Positions 1 to 10,479 of a stretch of 64,000 nucleotides of DNA are shown in pieces. Source of the DNA: Hofstenia miamia (Eukaryota; Xenacoelomorpha; Acoela); the NCBI GenBank assembly GCA_004352715.1, contig SCFE01000051.1, forward strand, positions 1,534,253 to 1,598,252, given 5' to 3'. The translations under genes were made by a program, and so were the position numbers. The notes below the pieces were generated by a model. It saw nothing but the letters and a program-made list of their open reading frames with translations. It ran no database searches and was not told the origin of the DNA. Position 1 is the first letter of the stretch. Every line of letters begins with the position of its first letter.

Positions 1-570
1 CCTATAAGTTAATTGTTTTGTGTGCATGAATTAATAAATTTGTATTTGTAAAACTTTTTTTCGAGCATTTGGGATTTGAAAAAAATTCTAAAGAATATTA
101 CAATTTAGAGACACAAAATTTAATACTTATTAAAAGAAACTATTCAAAATCAGTAACAAATGAAATCAAAAGATTTTGATAGCTATTGTCTAAAAGAAAT
201 GCTTTTAGTACAGACTTTGACATCTGCTTCTTTGTCTAAACTTCTGACATTGTCATCTATATATTTTATCAATTGAATAATTTTTGACAGGTTAATTTTA
301 GTTGAATATTGTTAAAATAAACATACCTTTTATCAGTTAATGTAAATTTACTGTAAATTTGATAAATTCAGCTAATATTTTTTTTTCAAATAGAATAATA
401 AACTGAAATTAAATTAGTAGAAATAGAATTTTAAAATGAGTGTAATTACTGTGAACAATACGATTTTTGTTTTCTATGTATAAAAATATTAATTTAGTTC
501 TCCATAGTTGCAACATTTGAATAGAATCTGTTCCAATTTCAAATTTTAGATTTTGACATCATTTTTATAA
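1..570. other. AT-rich intergenic DNA
   Basis: No coding region, RNA gene or inverted-repeat element could be supported. The stretch is AT-rich with many short A and T runs and ends in the (TA)n tract next to the first gap. Confidence 0.6.
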
Positions 571-1108
571 TATATTTATATATATATATATATANNNNNN
601 NNNNNNNNNNNNNNNNNNNNNNNNNNNNNNNNNNNNNNNNNNNNNNNNNNNNNNNNNNNNNNNNNNNNNNNNNNNNNNNNNNNNNNNNNNNNNNNNNNNN
701 NNNNNNNNNNNNNNNNNNNNNNNNNNNNNNNNNNNNNNNNNNNNNNNNNNNNNNNNNNNNNNNNNNNNNNNNNNNNNNNNNNNNNNNNNNNNNNNNNNNN
801 NNNNNNNNNNNNNNNNNNNNNNNNNNNNNNNNNNNNNNNNNNNNNNNNNNNNNNNNNNNNNNNNNNNNNNNNNNNNNNNNNNNNNNNNNNNNNNNNNNNN
901 NNNNNNNNNNNNNNNNNNNNNNNNNNNNNNNNNNNNNNNNNNNNNNNNNNNNNNNNNNNNNNNNNNNNNNNNNNNNNNNNNNNNNNNNNNNNNNNNNNNN
1001 NNNNNNNNNNNNNNNNNNNNNNNNNNNNNNNNNNNNNNNNNNNNNNNNNNNNNNNNNNNNNNNNNNNNNNNNNNNNNNNNNNNNNNNNNNNNNNNNNNNN
1101 NNNNNNNN

Positions 1109-1139
<31 letters not shown>
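571..1139. repeat. (TA)n microsatellite interrupted by a 514-N gap
   Basis: A TA run enters the gap at 594 and another leaves it at 1109 and runs to 1139. The gap (595-1108) most likely holds more TA repeat that could not be assembled. Reading frames across it (repeated Tyr-Ile) are artefacts. Confidence 0.9.
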
Positions 1140-1141
<2 letters not shown>

Positions 1142-2768
1142 CGTGCATTGAAAAATTGCAAACGAATATAGCTATTAAACTTAAATTGATTTTCTTCATC
1201 AAATTTGGATAGAATTAATCATTGAGATTCACACGATGTAGAACTTTTAAAATACAACTAGTTGTTGTACTCTCCGTTTTTATCTCAAAATACCATTTTT
1301 ATCTGGAATTTATATTTTGCTTTTTTTCCATCCTGCTGCAGACAGTCAATGCTAAGTTAAATTTCAAGAATTTTAATAACGACAGAATGAATATCCCTTA
1401 TTAACTTTAAACATATATTATGTTTAAATGTACAAATTTTTTTGTTAATGCAAGCATATCAAACAAACGTATGTCATAAATGCATGCATCATTAAGCACA
1501 CTGTTATAGAATAAACTCTTTTCAAATGTTGATTAAATCTTCCTTCTATTAGAATTTCAATTTCAAATTTATATAAGAGAGTTACTACAAAAATTCCCGA
1601 AAAAACTGCAAAAATTTCAAAAACAAATTGATTTTTTGTTTTTTTGAGAAAAATCAAGTAATACAAAAATCTCCAGTGTGCATTTTTAAATATGTATAGT
1701 ATGTTATGGTTAAAGTTTTTGGATATCATTGCTTTGAAGAAATCGTACATTCATTTTAATAAATTTAATAATTCAGAAAACAACATAAAAATAATAAAAT
1801 AAAATTTGAAGGTGGCTGAATTTCTTTTGCAAATGGAGGGATTTTATTCTAACGGTTTCCACACCGTTTTAAGTGAGATTATAAACTATGATTTATTAGT
1901 ATTTACAAACGTGAAAATACGCCTGCTCAATAAACCAACTTTCATCTTGGAGCAAATATTAAATAGTAGTTGCAAATTTAATGCTTTTGCTACAAGGAAT
2001 TGCGTCTCTTCTGATAACAAATTGTAACAAGGACGTGTAAAATAACTTAGAGGTTAATGAATTCATTATGGTAACCTTCAGGCTTGCTCATAATTTTCCA
2101 ACTAACATGCTTAATTTCAGGTCGTTTTGTTAAGATAATATGTAGAAAATTTACTATTACATTTAACTTACTAATTAGTTTTTAGGTATTTGGGTAGCTA
2201 TGTAGTCCAGGGAAGCTACCAGCTACAAATATTGGGAGACTAAAATACTTTATAGGCAGGAACCTATTCGGCTATTTTCACAAAAAAATGCGGAAGTTTT
2301 CTATTTGATTGTATTCAAGATGCAGACATGATTATTAACCATTCGTTTGGAAAAGAAAGTAGTTTAATTTTGTTAGAAAAAACAAGTAACTGAGTAGCGA
2401 ATGAAACAGGTCAACAGGCCGATAGTATAGTAGCAGTCCATTGAACACGGCATCAGCATTAACTGGGAAACAAGCAAGAGACCAAGTGATTTCCATTGGT
2501 CTAAATAGATTCTAGAACTGGAAGGAACCACCACGGCTATGCCGAATTTTTCAGGCATTCCTTCAGTTAGTAAGGGCTTTAGTCGTGGATTATCATTGCT
2601 GTTATTAGAGCAAAACAATGTGTAACTAAAAGCCATTATTAGTTACTTACACAGTGTTGGACATCCATAGCTGTTTACAATCGTTACACGGCCCAACAGA
2701 AATATTAAATAACGGTAAGTATGTTTGCGGCGTTGCGTGATTGCATCGAATTGACGTAACGATTTCAC
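1140..2768. other. Intergenic DNA without recognisable genes
   Basis: AT-rich DNA. Short open frames at 1222-1404, 1445-1750 (minus), 1806-2027 and 2373-2636 (minus) have no recognisable domain and occur at the rate expected by chance. The part from 2380 to 2640 is richer in GC than its surroundings and could be a decayed repeat, but I cannot name it. Confidence 0.5.
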
Positions 2769-2783
2769 TATATATATATATAT
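2769..2783. repeat. (TA)n at the 5' edge of a Penelope-like element
   Basis: A short TA run directly upstream of the first recognisable Penelope-like coding sequence. It forms the left junction of the truncated element. Confidence 0.85.
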
Positions 2784-2793
2784 TCCAGTAAAA

Positions 2794-3911
2794 ATGACAA
2801 TTGATCACATCATAAAACTTATTCCAGAAGAGCAAATTTCAATTAGTCATGAAACACTGCGAAAATTACTAAATATGTGTTGTCTTAATACTCCATTCCT
2901 CTTTAATAATAAAATTTACAACCAAATTGAAGGAATGGCAATGGGATCAGCCCTAAGTCCAACAATGGCAGCATTTTCAATGGACATCATTGAAAGTAAT
3001 TTTGAAGAAGCATCTATAACCAAGCCACAGTGTTACTTTAGATATGTTGATGATGTGTTTGCAATATTTAAAGAACAAGATGAAGCAAACAATTTTCTAA
3101 AATATCTCAATAGTCATCTTAAAGATATTCAATTCACCATGGAATGTCAAGTAAACAACAAACTAAATTTTCTAGATTTAAAGAACAAGATGAAGCAAAC
3201 AATTACGAAACTAGTTGGTACATAAAAAAGACAAATTCTGGATTATACATTCCTTACCATTCAAATTGTAACAAAGCATACAAAATAAATACAATCAAAG
3301 CTTTGTTTAATAGGGCTAAACTTACATCCTCAAATTACAAACACCTTACAGATGCCACCAACAAAGTTTTTAAAATACTTGAAGATAATGGTTATCCGCA
3401 CAAATTAATCAAACAATATTCAAACACTTTATTTTGCAATAACAAAGAGGACAATACAATAGAAAAGCTTGATGAAACCAAGATCAATGTATATTTAAAG
3501 CTTCCTTATGTATGTAACCAAATTCAAAGTTTAAAAAAGAAAATAACAACTATGAATACAAATTTAAAATGGACAAAGATCGTTCCTATATTTACATCGT
3601 ATAAAACTAAAGATATGTTCCAAAATAAAGATCCAATTCCAAAGAATTTAGTTTCCTCTGTTGTCTACAATTATAAATGTGATGATTGTGAAAAATCATA
3701 CGTCGGGGAAACAAAACGACATTTGGTAACAAGAATGAAGGAGCATATTAACGGACACCTAAGATCAGAAATATTTATGCATGAACACCAAGCTAAAGAA
3801 AAGAATTTTTACATACAACTAAGAACAAAACATCCTAAAATAGGTGAAGCTTTAATCATCAAGCAAACAAAGAAACATCACTTACTAAATAAGCAACAAA
3901 GCACATTATAA
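2794..3911 (+). pseudogene. Penelope-like RT plus GIY-YIG endonuclease, frameshifted
   Basis: The first frame (2794-3225) gives RT motifs: a MAMGSALSPT-type motif B followed by a palm with the catalytic pair in FRYVDDVF, then NFLDL. The second frame (from about 3176 to 3911) continues with a TSWYIKKTNSGLYIPYHS linker and ends in a GIY-YIG nuclease: a CDDC pair just ahead of SYVGETKRH, then an arginine and KEH downstream. The paired cysteines before YVG are typical of Penelope endonucleases. In the family, RT copies the RNA and the nuclease nicks the target DNA. The frames join inside a 29-bp copy of sequence lying 110 bp upstream, which replaces the expected codons after FLDL and shifts the frame. 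The N-terminal half of the RT is absent, so this copy cannot make an active protein. Confidence 0.88.
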
Positions 3912-3991
3912 CATTAAATTTATTATAGTGTGCATGCAGTAATTTTGTATTATAATAGTGTAGTCAATTGTAAATATTTATTTCCCCGCAT

Positions 3992-4038
3992 ATTTGTTAC
4001 TGATGATGATTTTCAGAATGGAAACCGGTCTATATTTT
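3992..4038 (+). ncRNA. Hammerhead-ribozyme-like motif at the Penelope 3' end
   Basis: The core CTGATGA starts at 4000 and GAAAC at 4021, followed by CCGGTC then TA, which fits the cleavage triplet GUC. Stem II would be GATT pairing with AATC, but here the last base is G (AATG), so one pair is lost. The related 3' end near 56491 keeps AATC. Stem III (ACCGGT) is palindromic with no loop, so it would pair better between two RNA molecules. Hammerheads in Penelope-like elements are known. Activity of this copy is inferred only. Confidence 0.6.
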
Positions 4039-4059
4039 TAAAGCCTTTTAAAAATGAAT

Positions 4060-4072
4060 TATATATATATAT
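4060..4072. repeat. (TA)n at the 3' edge of a Penelope-like element
   Basis: A TA run follows the element's 3' end directly, matching the run on its 5' side. Confidence 0.85.
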
Positions 4073-4212
4073 CTTAAAATAGTGCAATTACATAATTTGA
4101 AGGATTAGGGCAAGAATTTCAACATATCGCAATTTTGTCATCCCTTCCCACCCTCGTTTTGAGCTACCTGATTAATCGGCTTGTACAACATATACTAATT
4201 TAACCAGGCGGG

Positions 4213-5212
4213 NNNNNNNNNNNNNNNNNNNNNNNNNNNNNNNNNNNNNNNNNNNNNNNNNNNNNNNNNNNNNNNNNNNNNNNNNNNNNNNNNNNNNNNN
4301 NNNNNNNNNNNNNNNNNNNNNNNNNNNNNNNNNNNNNNNNNNNNNNNNNNNNNNNNNNNNNNNNNNNNNNNNNNNNNNNNNNNNNNNNNNNNNNNNNNNN
4401 NNNNNNNNNNNNNNNNNNNNNNNNNNNNNNNNNNNNNNNNNNNNNNNNNNNNNNNNNNNNNNNNNNNNNNNNNNNNNNNNNNNNNNNNNNNNNNNNNNNN
4501 NNNNNNNNNNNNNNNNNNNNNNNNNNNNNNNNNNNNNNNNNNNNNNNNNNNNNNNNNNNNNNNNNNNNNNNNNNNNNNNNNNNNNNNNNNNNNNNNNNNN
4601 NNNNNNNNNNNNNNNNNNNNNNNNNNNNNNNNNNNNNNNNNNNNNNNNNNNNNNNNNNNNNNNNNNNNNNNNNNNNNNNNNNNNNNNNNNNNNNNNNNNN
4701 NNNNNNNNNNNNNNNNNNNNNNNNNNNNNNNNNNNNNNNNNNNNNNNNNNNNNNNNNNNNNNNNNNNNNNNNNNNNNNNNNNNNNNNNNNNNNNNNNNNN
4801 NNNNNNNNNNNNNNNNNNNNNNNNNNNNNNNNNNNNNNNNNNNNNNNNNNNNNNNNNNNNNNNNNNNNNNNNNNNNNNNNNNNNNNNNNNNNNNNNNNNN
4901 NNNNNNNNNNNNNNNNNNNNNNNNNNNNNNNNNNNNNNNNNNNNNNNNNNNNNNNNNNNNNNNNNNNNNNNNNNNNNNNNNNNNNNNNNNNNNNNNNNNN
5001 NNNNNNNNNNNNNNNNNNNNNNNNNNNNNNNNNNNNNNNNNNNNNNNNNNNNNNNNNNNNNNNNNNNNNNNNNNNNNNNNNNNNNNNNNNNNNNNNNNNN
5101 NNNNNNNNNNNNNNNNNNNNNNNNNNNNNNNNNNNNNNNNNNNNNNNNNNNNNNNNNNNNNNNNNNNNNNNNNNNNNNNNNNNNNNNNNNNNNNNNNNNN
5201 NNNNNNNNNNNN
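4213..5212. other. Assembly gap of exactly 1000 N
   Basis: The round size suggests a placeholder rather than a measured length. It removes the upstream part of the non-LTR element that resumes at 5213. Open frames spanning it are meaningless. Confidence 0.95.
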
Positions 5213-5213
5213 G

Positions 5214-5558
5214 ATAGAAGCATGGAGGCCAGACATAGTAGTGGTAGACAAAGAGAAAAGATTAGGAACAGTGATAGACATAGCAGTACCAAAGGACAGA
5301 AATGTAGAAAGCAAGGAGAAAGAGAAGATAGACACGTACAGAGAGTTGGCAGAAGAAATAGAAAGGCCTTGGAAGTTAAAGAAGGTTGAACTAGTCCCGG
5401 TAGTTGTAGGAGCACTAGGAGCAGTGAGTAAGAAGCATAAGAGGTACTTGGAAGAGTTGGGAGTACCAAAGTGGGGAGGAGCAGTAGCACAAAAGGCAGC
5501 ATTGTTAGGAACAGCTAGAGTCCTGAGGAAAGCTCTCAGACTCCCAGGGAACTGGTGA
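5214..5558 (+). pseudogene. C-terminal end of a non-LTR retrotransposon protein (restriction-like endonuclease)
   Basis: Reading through from the gap edge gives a WRPDIVV motif, then VIDIAVP about a dozen residues later, then a basic helix-like stretch (KEKEKIDTYRELAEEIERPW) and VPVVVGALGAVSK. The PD...D spacing and the VPVVVGALG tail are characteristic of the C-terminal restriction-like endonuclease in R2/NeSL/Dong-type non-LTR elements. It ends at a TGA followed about 20 bases later by a TAA-type tail. The RT domain would lie in the gap. Intact in the visible part. Naming the clade needs the missing part. Confidence 0.75.
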
Positions 5559-5581
5559 GTTCCCCGAGCTGTGAGAAGAAA

Positions 5582-5620
5582 TGATAATAATAATAATAAT
5601 AATAATTATTATTATTATTA
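5582..5620 (+). repeat. (AAT)n followed by (ATT)n, LINE 3' tail
   Basis: About eight AAT-type units switch without a break to about five ATT units, giving a palindromic trinucleotide tract. It lies at the 3' end of the non-LTR element, where such elements often carry TAA-like tails, and could be tail plus target repeat. Confidence 0.8.
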
Positions 5621-5679
5621 AAAATCTTTTTGTTTGATTAAGTTTCTACTTCCAAATGTTATTGATTCTGTATAAATGA

Positions 5680-5860
5680 ATTGAGTTATTTAGTTAAAAT
5701 TAAAAGATGAAGAAATTGAATATTTGCAGCAAAATATTCGTGTGAAATCTACAAAAGGCAAAAAACATTCGCCTGCTTATGAAGCTGCTATTCGCAAATA
5801 TTATAAAGCAGATGACATGATTTATCAACACTTCAAGAAAAAGCTCATTGCCAAAATAAA
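5680..5860 (+). pseudogene. Candidate exon of a galactose-3-O-sulfotransferase-like gene
   Basis: From a possible acceptor (TTATTTAG, ending near 5694) the frame runs to a possible donor (AAA then GTACGT near 5860). The peptide includes DEEIEYLQQNIR, then AYEAAIRKYYKADDMIYQHF and KKKLIAKI. This resembles the C-terminal part of galactose-3-O-sulfotransferases, which transfer sulfate from PAPS to galactose of glycolipids and glycans in the Golgi. There the order is (D/E)D-x-YF-x-LN-x-R, a helix, then LY-x-HFN-x-(S/T)FW-x-KV. The match is by pattern only, and the family's NxTFW segment is degraded here. The catalytic N-terminal domain is not seen; it would lie upstream, where the sequence holds transposons and a gap. 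Gene or pseudogene cannot be settled. It is typed pseudogene because of the phase problem with the next exon. Confidence 0.45.
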
Positions 5861-6017
5861 AGTACGTTTTATTTACAATAATCACTTGAATGGGAATGGA
5901 AATTTATATAGCTTATGAAAAAATTTGTGTATTATAACGCGGATATGTTTTCCAAATAAATTTATGCTACATTTTTTAAATTCTATTGTGCTATAAATAA
6001 TTTTCAAAATAATCAGG

Positions 6018-6122
6018 AAAGAAATTGGAAGCTTAGTTGCTACTGCTATAAAAAACATTGGTTTAAAAAAACATTTTAAGCTAAATCATAAAGCAATTTT
6101 GGAGCCAAACGCTCAAGCTAAT
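6018..6122 (+). pseudogene. Second candidate sulfotransferase-like exon
   Basis: A good acceptor (AATCAG) and a consensus donor (GTAAGT after 6122) bracket an open frame reading KEIGSLVATAIKNIG and ending in LEPNAQAN. The REVAAL-like helix that follows the HFN motif in galactose-3-O-sulfotransferases would sit here. The open frame needs two bases carried over from the previous exon, whereas that exon ends in phase 0, so one base is out of step. Either an indel has broken the gene or the splice pair is wrong. No terminal exon was recognised downstream. Confidence 0.35.
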
Positions 6123-6129
6123 GTAAGTT

Positions 6130-9100
6130 TTACATTTAATCTTTGCTACTAAAATTGCTTATTTTTTCGATTTTAATTGTACGCATACATTTACAAGAGC
6201 AAGGTGTAATAAATACTACTCTTTTCTCCACTACTAAATATACTCACTGAAAAATATTATTTTGTATTATTGATAAATTATTATTACATCTCTCTCATCA
6301 ATATATGCATCTAAAATTTGAAAAACACTAGATGATGCGAGTCATGCAAGTTCCTATAAAATCTAGCACTGAAACTGTAGTCAGCTTTAAACATATGCAG
6401 TCTTAGACTAATGTTTTTCAATTTTGTTTAAGCTAAACTTAAATTATAGTCAGTTTTTTACTAACTTTAATAGTATCTCTTTGACTTCGTGCATGAAACT
6501 TATGTGGTCTATTGACAAAAACCAAAATAGCCGAGGTTATCTGCAGCTATAATATGTTTTATGGCTATATTTGAATATTAGGTAACCAAAAAATTTGAAC
6601 GATTTTACAGAAATTTCATTTTCATTTGTCAATGAAAATTAAATTTCTGAATAGTTTAGATTTCACGTATTTCAGACACACAAATAATTCTTGGAAGCAA
6701 TTTTCACCATAACAGGATAAAAGATGTATCACAATTCTTTGGTAGACTTGGAGAACCGAGTGTTTTTATATGAAATATTTCACAATTCATTTTACATTGT
6801 CTGAGCTAAAATAGAATTATTCAAGACTTTTAAGTAGAGCTGTAGCAATGTGGGCTTTTCGATTTCAAATTGCTTATTTAATTGTTTTAAATTATAATAT
6901 CAATTTTTTAAAGACTTCGAATTTCAAAAATTTGCCATGGGTCTATTTCATCCCACGAATATTTTTCATTGTCAGATTTTATACCATCTCACAATCTCAT
7001 AAGTCCTTTGGTTTCGAATTTGTCTGTTATAATACATCATTTGCCTTTAAAAATCAATGTAATGTAGAATTGCATTGTCTTTAAGCTTGTTTGAACAATT
7101 TCGAACATTTTCTAATTTGTTTGAAATTTGTATTCGGGCCATGCAATTGTGCAATTTTGATAAATATATTTTTCTTATTCATACAACATAGTTGTCTCAA
7201 AGCCCAAAAAATGTGGCAAGTCATTGTATAATTTTCAATACTAATTGGACGTCTATTTTGATCAACGTAATACCTTATTGACAAATTCTTGCATCATGGG
7301 ATAAAGATTTCTGAGATGAACAGTAGAAATTTAGGATTAGATGTAGTGCTCGAAGTCATATAAAATACCATTACGCAAAGAGGTATCACTATACGCTTTT
7401 ACCTGGGGTTATCAATTGTGCATAAGTTGACCAATTTTGTGACCTAGTTAACATATTACGTGACCCTAAAACCATTGCCAATTCTAGAGGAGTTTGATTT
7501 CATGAGATTCCCAACTGCCCCATAGACAACCACTTTCCTTAACAATTTTCCGATGTTAACCCATGAGAGGGAAATGTATTTTCTTTTGGAATCTTCCATG
7601 TCTCAGAAGACTGTCGATTTATTCAGAAATTGCAAGCTTACATCCTATCTATACTATAAAACATACCAATTGATACTTCAAAAATTTCTTGAGACCAATA
7701 CATAAGAATTTACTGTAAAATAGTGAGTATTGCTTATGGTATACTGATAAACAATATTACATTTTACATTTCGCTACTTTGAAAAAACATTTTTAGGGGT
7801 AAATGTTTTATTGGAAATTTTTTTATCAATTTCACTATAATGTAATATCTGCTGTGTAGGCTTTGCATCCTTAATTGTACATTTAAAACTATCTTGGGGA
7901 AGCGACGGCGGGCAACAGATATCAACAAACACAAAACTGTGCTAAAACTGTTATATTTACAACAAATCGCTCTTTCTTATATACAAATGAATATCAACAT
8001 ATTTACAATTTACAGGTTATTATAAAAACATTTGGTCTGGCCGATACAACAACCAGTACCGATACTATAATAAAAATGATCAAACCTTGCAAAATAATGA
8101 TACAACAAAGCCTTTTGCGACTTCCTTGTGTGAATTTATATACTGGTGTGAGTTATCTAAAATTGGGAAGCTAAACGATCTGTGCATGAGTAACTGGGTA
8201 TAGATCTCAGTAGAAAGACGAGCCTTGATAGGTGAAAGCGGCTACGATTAGTCACAAGGCTTCCAGCTTCCTATTATCTCGATTGAAGATTAAATAATAG
8301 AATCATCACATAGCTGGATTGCCGAATTTAGGTTAACCCATATTTTAGATCTAACTCCTTTTTAAGTTGAGGGTAAGACCCCTGAGTATAATGATTGTTT
8401 GTTATATTATAACGTATTTACATGCAAGGGTTGTTTTATTTATCTACTATTACATGTAGGGATGAAGGCATATTAAATAGATTACATTATTAGCACTTTA
8501 TTCAAGAAAACACTACAGGGCGTACGAAAGGAGTGTTTAGGCTTTTAAATATCTAACTTTTCAAATATTTCAAGGAAATTAGGCTTCCTGAAAGCAAAAA
8601 TTCCAAAGTTTTTTCAATTGCAGTAATCATAAGGTATAATAAAATTCCTTCATTCCCTTTATTTATGTTAACCGAAAATAAGCGGCTTGCAGTAGTTGAA
8701 GAAATTATCAAACATGGGTCAATTACTAAAGTAAAAACAATATTAGAAACATCGAGATTTCAGAGTTATTGAGGTGACAATTAAGAATTGGAAGACGAAT
8801 TGATTTATCCAAAACTAGAATAAAAGCAATTCGAATTCGAGAAAATTGCAAGAAAGGTGCGAAACATTGAATGTTGGGAAAAAACAATTGAATAAAATTC
8901 CAATTAAAAAATACGAAAGTTAACTGCAAAGTTGCAATTGAAAAAATCATCAGTAGGAACAATCCTTATCAAGATTTGAAATAATTTTATTATGAAATTC
9001 AAATCGCACAGCAGTTGTTAGCTGGCAATTCACAATAAAGATGAAATTTCTTTGAAGCTGTTAAAATTTTTGGAGGTCTCCTTGACTCCCGATTGTATGA

Positions 9101-10257
9101 ACCGTATTTTTTCAATGGGGCTATGCTTGGAACAACTTATCACATAAAGCTCTTCACTATAGCATATCAAAAAAGTTGTCTGACAAAATTGTAACAACTC
9201 TATGGAGGTGATTACTTCAAATGTTGTTATTGCTACCTTTTCTGTTTCACTTAATAAATATATCGTTTCTTAATATGGACATTTTGAATTAAAATTGCAG
9301 GATAATTTAAATATACTATTTCTTCTATCTTGAGATTTTTATTTCATCTTTCTATTTGTTATAATTAACGAGTTATGGCCATTTAAATTCCTGGGCATTT
9401 CTGGGTAAACTCTATTTGAAGCCAAACTGTTATAATTGTGATATGCTGGGCTTCTCTTAAACCGAAGCTATTTTCTTGTGCTATGATATCTAATAGTGGT
9501 TTTAATTATAGAGAATAACCCATCCACGCTATATCCATATTTTCCTTTTAAAATTTCACAGAACTTTCTAGGCATTATAAAACGACTAGTAGTGATTTCG
9601 GTTAAACAGACCCTTAAAGAGATAGAATGCATTTGAAGGAATAACCAACTTAAACATAGAGCATTGGTTATGTATAAGTGTGTGTGAGAACAATGAAGGG
9701 TCAAATGTTAGAAAAGTATCAGATTAATATTTTATTAGAATTTAGCAATAGTAGTGAGCCCTATTACTAAAAATGTTCATTATGCTGTTTATATCCTTCA
9801 CTCATTGAAAACCTACGAGCGCATAGTTGATTAAAACTTCGGGATTGACTCATAGACAGAATTCAAGATCAAAGATTTTCATAATTTTTTAAGTATGAAT
9901 AAATATTTTAAAGGAATCAAAAGTGTCATCATTTGAATCTGGAATTCCTTTAAAAGTCATTTATAATCTTTCTTTAAACATGAATATATTTCTTGTAAAT
10001 CATGGCTCAGAAACAAATTTTACAATAATGAACATATGAAAACTCATCATTGAAATGTCGGAAATATTTGTTTTGTAGATACTCTGGAGATAAGTATGTT
10101 GTGAATTTAAGGACGCATTTCAGATAAATTACCAGTTACTTATTTGTAAGTGATTATCTAAATCTCTTATCATATCTTATGTTACTGAATTCTTTATAAG
10201 TTTGAGCATTTTATGTGTTTTAAGTATTTCAAATGGTAAGCCCGTACCTGCCCAGAC
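6130..10257. other. Long intergenic stretch, no gene recognised
   Basis: AT-rich DNA with scattered short frames lacking any domain (for example 6848-7084, 8726-8962 minus, 9468-9704 minus). The part from 7860 to 8300 is less AT-rich and may be an old repeat, but no terminal repeats or coding match were found. Confidence 0.5.
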
Positions 10258-10259
10258 TT

Positions 10260-10260
<1 letters not shown>

Positions 10261-10310
<50 letters not shown>
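10261..10310. repeat. (TA)n at the 3' edge of Penelope-like copy 2
   Basis: A nearly pure 50-bp TA tract with one CA interruption, adjoining the 3' end of the minus-strand element. Confidence 0.9.
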
Positions 10311-10315
<5 letters not shown>

Positions 10316-10365
10316 TAATTCTTCTGAGACTTTTCATATTTGAAATTAAAATACAATTTTAATCA

Positions 10366-10418
10366 CATATGTTAGACCGGTTTCGATAAATTGTCCATCT
10401 TCGTCAGTAAAATGTTGG
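10366..10418 (-). ncRNA. Hammerhead-ribozyme-like motif, Penelope copy 2
   Basis: On the minus strand, CTGACGA (10401-10407) is followed by GATGGA, a CAA loop and TTTATC (six pairs counting G-U), then GAAAC (10380-10384) and CCGGTC followed by TA. All fixed core positions (CUGANGA, GAAA, UC cleavage site) are present. Stem III is again the loopless palindrome ACCGGT. Three pairs of stem I (TTA with TAA) can form next to the core. Better preserved than copy 1. Confidence 0.68.
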
Positions 10419-10479
10419 TAATATTTTAAATAATTAAGTTTAATGTTAAAATGCATTATATTAGAATAACTAAGAGATG

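Larger units (their letters stand above)
2784..4059 (+). mobile_element. Penelope-like retroelement, 5'-truncated (copy 1)
   Basis: The element holds the later reverse-transcriptase motifs, a linker, a GIY-YIG endonuclease and a short 3' region with a hammerhead-like motif. This order is the one known for endonuclease-bearing Penelope-like elements. The early RT motifs are missing, so the copy is 5'-truncated. It lies between two TA runs (2769-2783 and 4060-4072), as if inserted in or primed from a TA microsatellite. The reading frame is broken once, at a 29-bp repeated patch near 3176-3204. Family assignment is firm from the motif set. The exact clade was not determined. Confidence 0.9.

Noticed and set aside
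565-1202. Open frames of repeated Tyr-Ile around the first gap
   Set aside because: They are translations of (TA)n and N; no gene.
4172-5502. Minus-strand frames of 387 and 435 codons over the second gap
   Set aside because: Almost entirely N, and antisense to the LINE endonuclease on the plus strand.
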